A DNA stretch of 64,000 nt from CAZSBB01 sp964605235 (GTDB lineage: Bacteria > Planctomycetota > Phycisphaerae > Phycisphaerales > Phycisphaeraceae). Shown here in pieces: positions 1-7,111 of this stretch (position 1 is its first letter; the number at the start of each line of letters is the position of its first letter). Both the position numbers and the translations under genes were made by a program. The stretch covers positions 124,001 through 188,000 of the forward strand of contig CAZSBB010000003.1 of assembly GCA_964605235.1 (NCBI GenBank), in the 5' to 3' direction. The notes beneath the pieces are model-generated. The model was given only the letters and a program-made list of their open reading frames with translations, was not told where the DNA came from and searched no databases.

Positions 1-6
1 CCACTG

Positions 7-366
7 ATGATGTTGCCGAACGCCGCCATGAACCACCTGCTCGATCTGCTCCTGACGCGCACCTGGTGGACCTATGACCCCGGCGCGGACTGGTATGCCC
101 AGCCCTACCACTGGATCAACCTGCTGGAAGGCGCCGCCTGGTTGGTGTTCGCGGGTCTGGTGCTGGCACGCTATGTCCGCAACCGACGGTCGAAGCTGGA
201 ATGGCTGTACGCCCTGGCGTTCGTGACCTTCGGCCTGAGCGATTTCCGCGAAGTCTATGTCGTGCAGTCGTGGTTGATCCTCGCCAAAGGCGTCAACCTG
301 GGCGTGCTGTTTTACCTGCGTCATCTGGTGATCAGCCGATACTATCCGCAGAGCAAGACGTACTGA
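7..366 (+). CDS. Small integral membrane protein, function unknown
   Basis: A 119-residue protein of no family I recognise. It has about three hydrophobic stretches (near residues 35-55, 65-80 and 86-107). A strongly basic loop (RNRRSK) follows the first, so an inner-membrane protein with that loop in the cytoplasm is likely. The N-terminal 30 residues are rich in Trp and Tyr. There are two adjacent ATG codons and another Met at codon 8. The window begins six bases upstream, so the start and its ribosome site cannot be judged. It lies 67 bases before another membrane protein on the same strand and may share its transcript. Confidence 0.55.
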   Translation: MMLPNAAMNHLLDLLLTRTWWTYDPGADWYAQPYHWINLLEGAAWLVFAGLVLARYVRNRRSKLEWLYALAFVTFGLSDFREVYVVQSWLILAKGVNLGVLFYLRHLVISRYYPQSKTY

Positions 367-433
367 TCCAGCAACATTTCCAAACACTGCGCTCATATCG
401 TCGCACCATCAGATATCCGCCGGGAGCTTCACC

Positions 434-1078
434 ATGGCAGAAAGTCAGGTCACGGACCAGCGTGCAAAGCCCGCCGGTTGCAAGGGTCGAATCGGACGTT
501 GGGTGGTGGGTCTGGGGATCATGCTTGGTGTCCCGGGCTGGCTGCTGGCGTCCCAAGGCGATCAACTCATGTTCCTGCTCGATCTGCCCGCGCTGCTGTT
601 GATGCTGGGACTGGTGCTCGGCGGACTCTGGCTGAGCTTTGGTCCCCGGGCGCTGGTGGTGGCGCTGCGACACGCCTGGGGCGGCGCGGCCGAGGAAACT
701 GCCGGCGCGGAAAGTTTGCTGCATTCGGCATTGGTTTTCGCCCGGATGCATCAGTTCTGCTGGGGCGCGGGCATCCTGGGCATGCTGGTCCACCTGGCTT
801 TGACGTTGCAGAACATGGATGACCCCAGCCGGATCGGTCCGGGCATGGCGCCGTCGATGCTGACGGTTATTTACGCCGGCACGTTGGCAGAGTTTGTCGC
901 GGTCCCATTGCACACGATAGTGCTGAGCCGCCTGCTCGAGGGGCCCAGTGTCCCCACCGCAACGCCCCCGACCATCGCGGTGCCTGGGCGCCTGGCCATG
1001 GCACTGGGGGCGGCTGTCGTATGCTTTGCCATGTCGATGTTTGGACTGCTGCTGCTGGCTCTCAGCCATAGCGGGTGA
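434..1078 (+). CDS. MotA/TolQ/ExbB-like membrane protein
   Basis: A 214-residue membrane protein with hydrophobic segments near residues 22-42, 45-65, 110-125, 135-160 and 187-210. The segment IGPGMAPSMLTVIYAGTLAE strongly recalls the third membrane helix of MotA-type stator proteins, where a GPxMAxALLTTxYG pattern is conserved. Such proteins form proton-driven channels that power flagellar or Ton/Tol machines. No MotB/ExbD partner with a peptidoglycan-binding domain lies next to it: upstream is a small membrane protein and downstream an acyltransferase. Membrane location is secure, but the stator relationship is inferred from one motif. The start is the ATG at 434, which has no strong Shine-Dalgarno. 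Confidence 0.6.
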   Translation: MAESQVTDQRAKPAGCKGRIGRWVVGLGIMLGVPGWLLASQGDQLMFLLDLPALLLMLGLVLGGLWLSFGPRALVVALRHAWGGAAEETAGAESLLHSALVFARMHQFCWGAGILGMLVHLALTLQNMDDPSRIGPGMAPSMLTVIYAGTLAEFVAVPLHTIVLSRLLEGPSVPTATPPTIAVPGRLAMALGAAVVCFAMSMFGLLLLALSHSG

Positions 1079-1100
1079 CTTGGCCGTGGTGTACCGGAGT

Positions 1101-1137
1101 AAGTTCCGGGGGGGGGGGGAAGTTCCAGGGGTATACT
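1101..1137 (+). promoter_or_regulatory. G12 homopolymer tract upstream of a -10-like TATACT
   Basis: An uninterrupted run of twelve G (1108-1119) is flanked by a direct repeat of AAGTTCC (1101-1107 and 1120-1126). A good -10-like hexamer, TATACT, follows at 1132-1137. Seventeen bases upstream of it, where a -35 box would sit, falls inside the G run. The acyltransferase start is 80 bases further on. Slippage in the tract would change promoter spacing. A homopolymer sequencing or assembly error is the alternative. Confidence 0.4.
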
Positions 1138-1216
1138 TGCTTTCACTTGCTCGTCAGGCAGCTTCCGCCGCATGAGGATGCGGGCAGGCGACCCTTGCGT
1201 CATTCAGGCCAGCTCC

Positions 1217-2266
1217 ATGGGCAACCAACCGCCGCGTCAGAACAACTTCGACCTGTTGCGGTTGGCGCTGACGCTGGGGGTGCTGCTGATGCATCTGGGG
1301 GCGCTGTCCCAGACGCCGGCGTTGCTGGCGTTTTCCCGTCATGTCCGGGGGGATTTGTGCGTCTACTGCTTTTTTATTGTCAGCGGCTATTTGATCTGCC
1401 GCAGCTATGAACGGTCCAGTTCGTTCTGGCAGTACGTGAGCAAGCGCGTGCGGCGCATCGCGCCGGGCTATCTGGGCGTGCTGGTGGCGGCGGCGTTGCT
1501 GGGGGCGGCATTGACCGAACTGCGGCTGGTCGATTACCTGAGCAGCGCGGGCTTGTGGCGCTACCTGTTCTGGAACGGCCTGCTGTTGAACTTTCTGGAG
1601 CCGACCTTGCCGGGGGTGTTCACCGCGCAGCCGCAGGACTCGGCGGTCAATGGGGCGTTGTGGAGCATCCGCATTGAGGTGTTCTGCTATGCGCTGACGC
1701 CGGCCTGGGTGATGGTCGCTCGGCGGTTGGGTTATGTCTGGACGTGGCTGGGAACGTGCCTCCTGTTGCTGGGCTGCTGGTGGTGGCTGCGTCGTCCCGC
1801 CGGGGGGAACTTCGCCTCCCTGCTGGCGGCGGGTCTGGTGATACCCCTGCTGTATTTTTTCACCGGAGCCATGCTGCATGATCTGCTGCGGACCGGCCGG
1901 CGCATCCCGCATGCCTGGGGTGTGGCGGCCGGGGTAACGGCGTGGCTGCTCAGTGGAGAGACCTCCGCCTGGGGCACGCCGGCGCTGGTGCTGCCACTGG
2001 CGGTGCTCATGCTTTACCTGGGTGAAGGCCTGCCGTACCTGGGCAATGGCGGGAAATATGGCGACCTGTCATACGGCACGTACATCTATCACTTTCCGGT
2101 CATCCAGGGGGCCGTGGCGCTGGGCGTCCTGCAACGCTGGCCGGGGTGGGGAACGCTGGGGGTTCTGCTGGTGGTGCTGGTGCTGGCGTGGTTGTCGTGG
2201 CATCTGGTCGAGAAGCCCTGGCTGCTGCGCAGCAGCCATTACCGGCAGGCCGAGGGCGGCCAGTAG
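1217..2266 (+). CDS. Acyltransferase 3 family membrane protein (OafA/YrhL-like)
   Basis: A 349-residue multi-pass membrane acyltransferase of the OafA/NodX/YrhL type, which O-acetylates surface or secreted polysaccharides using a cytoplasmic acyl donor. The N-terminus NNFDLLRLALTLGVLLMHLG carries the typical (N)FDxLRxxxxxxVxxxH pattern. It is followed by FIVSGYLICRSY, the family FxxSGYxI motif, and about ten hydrophobic segments ending in HLVEKPWLLR, the usual C-terminal EKP signature. I start it at the ATG at 1217, since the family N-terminus begins right after it; a longer reading frame from 1172 would add 15 non-conserved residues. It lies downstream of a G12 tract that may vary its expression. 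Confidence 0.85.
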   Translation: MGNQPPRQNNFDLLRLALTLGVLLMHLGALSQTPALLAFSRHVRGDLCVYCFFIVSGYLICRSYERSSSFWQYVSKRVRRIAPGYLGVLVAAALLGAALTELRLVDYLSSAGLWRYLFWNGLLLNFLEPTLPGVFTAQPQDSAVNGALWSIRIEVFCYALTPAWVMVARRLGYVWTWLGTCLLLLGCWWWLRRPAGGNFASLLAAGLVIPLLYFFTGAMLHDLLRTGRRIPHAWGVAAGVTAWLLSGETSAWGTPALVLPLAVLMLYLGEGLPYLGNGGKYGDLSYGTYIYHFPVIQGAVALGVLQRWPGWGTLGVLLVVLVLAWLSWHLVEKPWLLRSSHYRQAEGGQ

Positions 2267-2398
2267 TCGGTGCAAGTCGTTCTGCTGCCGGAAGCTGGGA
2301 TCGTTGGGTCCCGCCGACGCGGTCAAGCGCACCCGCGGCAAACGGGTCCGGGAGGGAGCCGCGGCGCCGTTTTTCCAGCTCGCACACTGAAAACAGGG

Positions 2399-2461
2399 TT
2401 GACAATCGGGCGGGCAGGATTAGGATTAACTAAACGCTTAATTCAGGAAACTAAGCGATTC
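2399..2461 (+). promoter_or_regulatory. Promoter with tandem operator-like sites before LacI regulator
   Basis: TTGACA (2399-2404), a 16-base spacer and TAGGAT (2421-2426) make a good sigma-70-type promoter. Directly downstream are two related sites with a central CG: TAAACGCTTA (2431-2440) and TAAGCGATTC (2452-2461), 21 bases apart, i.e. two helical turns. LacI-family operators usually have a central CG and symmetric halves, so these probably bind the regulator encoded from 2487 and block transcription initiation. The sites are degenerate palindromes, so binding is inferred. Confidence 0.55.
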
Positions 2462-2486
2462 ATTATCCGCCGGACGGACCTGACCC

Positions 2487-3668
2487 ATGAAAACTCGACG
2501 CCGACATGCCACACTCCGCGACGTCGCCCTGCGAGCGGGTTGCTCGACAGCCGTCGTTTCCACCGTCGTCAATCACGCCAAAGGCAACACCCTGGTCAGC
2601 CCCGAAACGCGCGACCGCGTGCTGCTGGCCGCCAAGGAACTGGACTACCGCCCCAACTTCGCCAGCCGCAGCCTCGTGCATCGGCGGACCCGCACGCTGG
2701 GGATTTACATTCCCCCGCGTCCCTGGGCGGGCGTCGGCTTTTCCTACGAAGGCGCCATCATTCGCGGGATTGAGTCCACCACCCAGGCGCGCGGCTACGA
2801 CCTGTTGCTGCTCAATGTCGCCGGCCAGCAGGACACCGGCACTTGTGCCCGCACGGTCGCCGAGCGGCGCATCGACGGCCTGCTGTTGATTCATGTGGAG
2901 CAGGGCAGTCCCTGGCTGGCGGACCTGGTGAAAGTATCCACCAATCTGGTGCTGGTGGACTACCCCGGCGCCGAGCCGGAGATGGACACCATTGGCTTTG
3001 ACAATCAGGCCGCCGGTCGCTTGGCGGTGGAGCATCTGGTGCAACTGGGGCATCGGCGGATCGGCTACGTCGGGTCCTGCTGCGAGGTGCCCAGCGTGGA
3101 TGCGGCCCAGCGGCTCGAAGGCTATCGCGCCGCGCTGGCGCAGCATCAGTTGCCGATGAATGAGCGATGGATCGTCGACCAGCGGCGCGCCGAGCGCGCC
3201 ATTTCAGCGCAGGAGCCGGTCTGCCAGTTGGAAGCCGGGATAGCCGCGCGTCACATCCAGTCGCTGGGCAGCGCCGGCCCGACGGCGTGGGTGGCGTATG
3301 GCGACCTGGTGGCGGTGCATCTGATCCGGCTGCTGCAGGCCGCCGGGCGGCGCATTCCGCAGGAAATCAGCGTGATGGGCGTGGATGACTCGGACTGGTG
3401 TCAGATGGTGACGCCGACGCTCACCTCCATCCGCCATCCGCTGGAGGAAATGGGGCGCGCCGCCGCCGCGCTGCTGATCGACAAAGCCGAAGGCAACCTG
3501 GAACCCGGCGGCGCTGCACATGGCGGGGCGACCGCCAGCGCCACGCCCAAAGGTCGCCGGCTGACCTTCAGTCCAACCCTCGTCCAACGACAATCCACCG
3601 CGCCACTGCCCGGCGCGGCCACCTCTCCCGCCGCCCCTTCGCATGCGGCGCAACTGCAAGGAGCATGA
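2487..3668 (+). CDS. LacI family transcriptional regulator
   Basis: A 393-residue LacI/GalR-type DNA-binding regulator. The N-terminal helix-turn-helix runs over residues 8-30 (TLRDVALRAGCSTAVVSTVV), and the hinge follows near residue 50 (LDYRPNFASRSL). The C-terminal two-thirds is a periplasmic-binding-protein-like sensor that normally binds a sugar. The sensor includes VGSSCEVPS-type and VMGVDDSDWCQMVTPTLTSI segments typical of the family. The C-terminus carries about 50 extra residues, low in complexity and rich in Ala and Pro. The next gene, a prepilin-like protein, starts 3 bases after its stop and its ribosome site lies inside this gene, so the two are surely cotranscribed. A promoter with operator-like repeats lies just upstream, which suggests autoregulation. 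Confidence 0.9.
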   Translation: MKTRRRHATLRDVALRAGCSTAVVSTVVNHAKGNTLVSPETRDRVLLAAKELDYRPNFASRSLVHRRTRTLGIYIPPRPWAGVGFSYEGAIIRGIESTTQARGYDLLLLNVAGQQDTGTCARTVAERRIDGLLLIHVEQGSPWLADLVKVSTNLVLVDYPGAEPEMDTIGFDNQAAGRLAVEHLVQLGHRRIGYVGSCCEVPSVDAAQRLEGYRAALAQHQLPMNERWIVDQRRAERAISAQEPVCQLEAGIAARHIQSLGSAGPTAWVAYGDLVAVHLIRLLQAAGRRIPQEISVMGVDDSDWCQMVTPTLTSIRHPLEEMGRAAAALLIDKAEGNLEPGGAAHGGATASATPKGRRLTFSPTLVQRQSTAPLPGAATSPAAPSHAAQLQGA

Positions 3669-3670
3669 CC

Positions 3671-4405
3671 ATGGCTGGCACTCGTACCCGATCGCAGCAC
3701 CCGCCTCACGCCGCTGGCTTTACGCTTATCGAACTGCTGGTGGTCATCAGCATCATTGTCATGCTCATCGCCCTGCTCTTGCCGGCGCTCAAGAAAGCCC
3801 GCGACGCCGCCCAGGCCGCGCAGTGCAAGAGCAATCAGCGGCAAATCATCACCGCCATGATGCTGTACTTGTCGGACAATGAGGACTACTTCCCCGGCTC
3901 CAACAACTACAAAGCCAGCTTCTACGACAGCAAAACCGACTCCACCCGCACGGCTGCCTATCTCACCTGGTATTCACGGGTCTACCTTGGGCAATACTTC
4001 GGCAATGACTATATCTCCAGTTCCGCTTTCCCGGGTTCCTACAAGTGCAGCGCCGTGGTGGTCGCCTGCCCCGCCAGCAATGCCCTGGCGACCCTGAAAA
4101 CCTTTAATTTCAACGGCAATACCTACATCGGGTACAACACCTTCTGGAACAACAACTTCATGCCCACCAAGGGCGGCCCCACCGTTTTGCCCAATTTCAC
4201 CTTCCCCTCCCGCACCCTCCTGTTCATCGACACTACTTCCAGCTTCATCTGGGAAAACTGGACCGTCGCCGACGTCACCGCCCGCGCCCCATCCTTTGAC
4301 CGGCACAACGGCGCCGCCAACGCCAGCTTCGCCGACGGCCATATCGAAGGACTCCCCTACCGCACCGGCAGCGACAGTCACGCCACCGTGCAGGCCCGCA
4401 AGTAA
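3671..4405 (+). CDS. Prepilin-like protein with H-X9-DG motif
   Basis: A 244-residue secreted or membrane protein with a type IV prepilin signal: a short basic leader (RTRSQHPPHAAG), the peptidase site G/FTLIE and a hydrophobic helix (LLVVISIIVMLIALLLPAL, about residues 20-38). Helix residue Glu+5 is present. The C-terminus has RHNGAANASFADGH, an exact H-X9-DG motif known from planctomycete and lentisphaeral pseudopilins. I use the ATG at 3671 rather than the one at 3665, because AAGGAG at 3658-3663 is then 7 bases away instead of one. No pilus or secretion ATPase gene is nearby. It is coupled to the LacI gene and followed by a terminator, so its role may relate to polysaccharide capture rather than pili (inference). 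Confidence 0.87.
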   Translation: MAGTRTRSQHPPHAAGFTLIELLVVISIIVMLIALLLPALKKARDAAQAAQCKSNQRQIITAMMLYLSDNEDYFPGSNNYKASFYDSKTDSTRTAAYLTWYSRVYLGQYFGNDYISSSAFPGSYKCSAVVVACPASNALATLKTFNFNGNTYIGYNTFWNNNFMPTKGGPTVLPNFTFPSRTLLFIDTTSSFIWENWTVADVTARAPSFDRHNGAANASFADGHIEGLPYRTGSDSHATVQARK

Positions 4406-4412
4406 CCCCCCC

Positions 4413-4455
4413 GCCCTGCGTCTCAGACGCCTCTGTCTGAGCGCAGGGCTTTTTT
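4413..4455 (+). terminator. Rho-independent terminator after the pseudopilin
   Basis: A GC-rich stem (GCCCTGCG at 4413 pairing with CGCAGGGC at 4442, extended by CTCAGAC/GTCTGAG with one bulged T) is followed by TTTTTT. It ends the LacI-pseudopilin operon 13 bases before the GH16 gene, so that gene needs its own promoter or partial read-through. Confidence 0.85.
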
Positions 4456-4468
4456 CTGAGAGTTCCCC

Positions 4469-6412
4469 ATGACCTGTGCATGCCTTGCTCATCCGGTTTC
4501 CCTGCGCTCTGGGCTTACCCTGCTGCTGACGCTGTTGCTGATGACGCTGCTGACGCGGCCGGCGTGGAGCGCCGAGGATGCCGGCGTCGAGTTGCTGGAC
4601 CTGCAAAGCCCCGCCACCCTCGCCGCCGCCAAGCCCAGCTCCAAACAGGTCACCCTCGCCAACAGCAATGAACCATCCGCCCCCGGTTTGGTGGTCAGCA
4701 TCGCCCCCGGCGACGACGGCTATCCCGGCGTGGGTTTCGCCCAGCAGCCGCCGCTGGATCTGTCCGCCCATGGCCATGTGGCGGTGCGGGTGACCAACCT
4801 GAGCGACGCGAAAGTGACCGTCTCCCTGCGGGTGGACAACGCCGGCGACTGGCGCACCAATCCCTGGAACTCGGAAAACCTGGCGCTGGGGCCACAGGCG
4901 ACCGGCACCTGCGTCGTGCGCTTCGGCTACTCCTGGGGCAAGCCGGCTTTCGCCCTCAATCCCGCGAAAATCACCAACATTCTGCTGTTCACCGGCAAGG
5001 TCAAAGCCGAAGCGGGCATCAAGTTCCGCATCGAAGCCGTGACCGCCGGCGGGAAGCCCGGCGAAGCGCCGCCAGTCAAACCCGCCGACGTGCGCCTGGC
5101 GCCCAAAGACGGCTGGCTGCTCGGGTCGAGCGTGCAGGTGGATGGCGAAAAGCAACTGGCGGCCCGCGGCGCCGATGTCGCGGTGGAAATGATTGATGGA
5201 CAGCCGGCGCTGCAGTTCTCCTTCCCGCGCATCAAGGGCGGGACGCCCACGGCGACCTTCAAGCCGGCGCAGGGCGCGTGGGACCTGCGGCAGTATCTGC
5301 AACTGCGCGTCACGCTGTACAACTCCGGCCGCATCGCCGTGTCGCCCAAGGTGCGTCTGGACAGCAAGGGCGGATCGACAGACTGGGCGGAGCCGGAGAA
5401 AGCCCTCGCCCCGGGTGAAGCGGTCGAAGTGGTCGTGCCGTTCATCGGCAAGGAACTGTGGAGCGGCGACAAGAAGGACTCGGGCAACCGCGTGACCAGC
5501 GACGCCGGCACCGGCGTGACTGTCGCCGTCAACCATGCCGCCGACGGCGACTATGCGGTGCAGGTGCGGGCGATCCGCGCGGAACTGCCCCCGACGAAAC
5601 TGCCCGACTGGTTGGGCTCGCGCCCGCCGGTGGAAGGCGACTGGGTGCAGACGCTCAATGAAGAGTTCGACAGCGACACGCTCAACGACCGTCTCTGGCG
5701 GATCTATGCCCCCAACTACTGGGACAAACGCAGCCATTTCAGCAAAGACAATCTGGTGCTGGGCGGCGGGATGATGCGGCTGCGGATGGAGAAAAAGACC
5801 GGCTTCCACAACGATGACCCGACCCAGAAGCAGACCGACTATGCCGTGGGCTTCATGGACTCCTATGGCAAGTGGGCGCAGCGCTATGGTTACTTCGAAG
5901 CCCGCATGAAAGTGCCCACCGCTCCGGGGCTTTGGCCGGCGTTCTGGATGATGCCCGACCGCGGCGTGGAGGCCGGCCCGCAATGGAAACGCCAGGACAC
6001 CGGCAACGGCGGCATGGAACTGGACATCTACGAACATCTGACCCGTTGGGGACCGCTGCGCTACAACCTCGCCCTCCACTGGGACGGATATCAGAAGAAC
6101 CACAAGGCGACCGGCTCGTCACGGGTATACCACCAGTTGGACCAGGACGGCTTCGTCGTCGCCGGCCTGCTGTGGCTGCCGGGCAAGGCGGTGTTTTACG
6201 CCAACGGACAGGAAGTCGGCCGGTGGGAAAATGAACGCATCAGTTCCGTGCGCTCGGTCCTGATGTTCGACATGGTGACCGGCGGCTGGGACAACAACGC
6301 CCTGGACGACAAACAATTGCCCGCCGACTTCGTGATCGACTGGGTGCGCGCCTGGCAACGCAAAGACCTGGCGTCCGACCAGGATGGTTACATGCAGCCC
6401 GGCGAGCAATAA
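4469..6412 (+). CDS. Secreted glycoside hydrolase family 16 protein
   Basis: A 647-residue secreted endo-acting polysaccharide hydrolase. The signal peptide is about residues 1-35 (LTLLLTLLLMTLLTRPAWSA). Residues 40-390 are beta-rich and look like two carbohydrate-binding-type sandwich modules. The catalytic GH16 jelly roll fills about residues 395-635. It contains the signature ELDIYE (about residues 517-522), whose first Glu is the nucleophile and last Glu the acid/base, and also YGYFEARMKVPTAPGLWPAFWMM and the C-terminal DFVIDWVRAWQ. GH16 members cut agar, porphyran, carrageenan, laminarin or lichenan; I cannot pick the substrate. It sits just after a LacI-pseudopilin pair, consistent with a polysaccharide-utilisation locus. 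Confidence 0.9.
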   Translation: MTCACLAHPVSLRSGLTLLLTLLLMTLLTRPAWSAEDAGVELLDLQSPATLAAAKPSSKQVTLANSNEPSAPGLVVSIAPGDDGYPGVGFAQQPPLDLSAHGHVAVRVTNLSDAKVTVSLRVDNAGDWRTNPWNSENLALGPQATGTCVVRFGYSWGKPAFALNPAKITNILLFTGKVKAEAGIKFRIEAVTAGGKPGEAPPVKPADVRLAPKDGWLLGSSVQVDGEKQLAARGADVAVEMIDGQPALQFSFPRIKGGTPTATFKPAQGAWDLRQYLQLRVTLYNSGRIAVSPKVRLDSKGGSTDWAEPEKALAPGEAVEVVVPFIGKELWSGDKKDSGNRVTSDAGTGVTVAVNHAADGDYAVQVRAIRAELPPTKLPDWLGSRPPVEGDWVQTLNEEFDSDTLNDRLWRIYAPNYWDKRSHFSKDNLVLGGGMMRLRMEKKTGFHNDDPTQKQTDYAVGFMDSYGKWAQRYGYFEARMKVPTAPGLWPAFWMMPDRGVEAGPQWKRQDTGNGGMELDIYEHLTRWGPLRYNLALHWDGYQKNHKATGSSRVYHQLDQDGFVVAGLLWLPGKAVFYANGQEVGRWENERISSVRSVLMFDMVTGGWDNNALDDKQLPADFVIDWVRAWQRKDLASDQDGYMQPGEQ

Positions 6413-6449
6413 TCGCCGGCTGCGTTGCACCCGTCCCCCCCACCCACAG

Positions 6450-6869
6450 ATGCCCATGATCAAAAACCTGGCTCACGTCTGCATCGGCTGCACCAGTCTG
6501 GCTCAGGTCGAACGGCTGTACTGCCAGACCCTCGGCTTCAGGCGGAAATTCGACTTCATCAAGGATGGGCAGGTGGTGGGCTTCTACCTCCAGGTGTCCA
6601 GCCAGTCGTACCTGGAGTTTTTTCTGGCGGCACACGTGCCGACGACGGGCAGCCCGATTCGCCACCTCTGCCTGGAGACAGACGACCTGGACACGCTGAT
6701 CGCGCAGCTGCGTGCCGCGGGCTACCAGGTCGGCGACAAGCAGATGGGCGCGGACCAGGCCTGGCAGGCGTGGCTGCAGAACGCGCCCGACGGCGTGGCG
6801 ATCGAGTTCCACCAGTACACCCCCGACTGTTGCCAGCGCACCGGCCAGGCGTGCGTGGTGAACTGGTAG
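6450..6869 (+). CDS. VOC (glyoxalase/dioxygenase fold) family protein
   Basis: A 139-residue single-domain vicinal-oxygen-chelate protein made of the two beta-alpha-beta-beta-beta units expected for the fold. Likely metal ligands are the His in LAHVCIG, the Glu in SYLEFFL, the His in PIRHLCLE and the Glu in VAIEFHQY, matching the usual H-E-H-E order. The family includes glyoxalases, dioxygenases and epimerases, and the substrate cannot be read from sequence. The ATG at 6450 fits the family N-terminus; the ATG at 6456 is an alternative. It follows the GH16 gene by 37 bases and may be cotranscribed with it. Confidence 0.8.
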   Translation: MPMIKNLAHVCIGCTSLAQVERLYCQTLGFRRKFDFIKDGQVVGFYLQVSSQSYLEFFLAAHVPTTGSPIRHLCLETDDLDTLIAQLRAAGYQVGDKQMGADQAWQAWLQNAPDGVAIEFHQYTPDCCQRTGQACVVNW

Positions 6870-7037
6870 CGCCGGCCTGCCGCCCCCCGGGCAGCAGCGC
6901 GATGTCAAAACGCCTTGTCGCCCGCCAAGGCTCACACCCGCACCCAAACCAGGACGCACGCAGCTTGAAACCACCCCTGCGGCGCTGGGAAGAGAGTCGC
7001 GCCGGGTGCCGGGAATGACGCCCGGGACGAAACACAC

Positions 7038-7066
7038 TTGTATGTTGAGCAACATTTGCTCATAAT
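7038..7066 (+). promoter_or_regulatory. Promoter with perfect operator palindrome in its spacer
   Basis: TGAGCAA-CAT-TTGCTCA (7046-7062) is a perfect 17-bp inverted repeat. It fills the 17-base spacer between a weak -35 (TTGTAT, 7038-7043) and a good -10 (CATAAT, 7061-7066), which is classic repressor placement. A near-identical site lies at 15989-16005 and half-sites lie upstream of the LacI gene that ends at 17236. That LacI protein is the most likely ligand (inference). Confidence 0.7.
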
Positions 7067-7111
7067 TACTCTGTGTCTGCTCCCTCATTTCTTCCATGCA
7101 GGATCGCGTCA

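Noticed and set aside
3974..6103. Long open frame of 709 codons on the minus strand
   Set aside because: It is opposite the pseudopilin and GH16 genes, has no known motif and is Arg/Gly/His rich like other GC-driven shadow frames.
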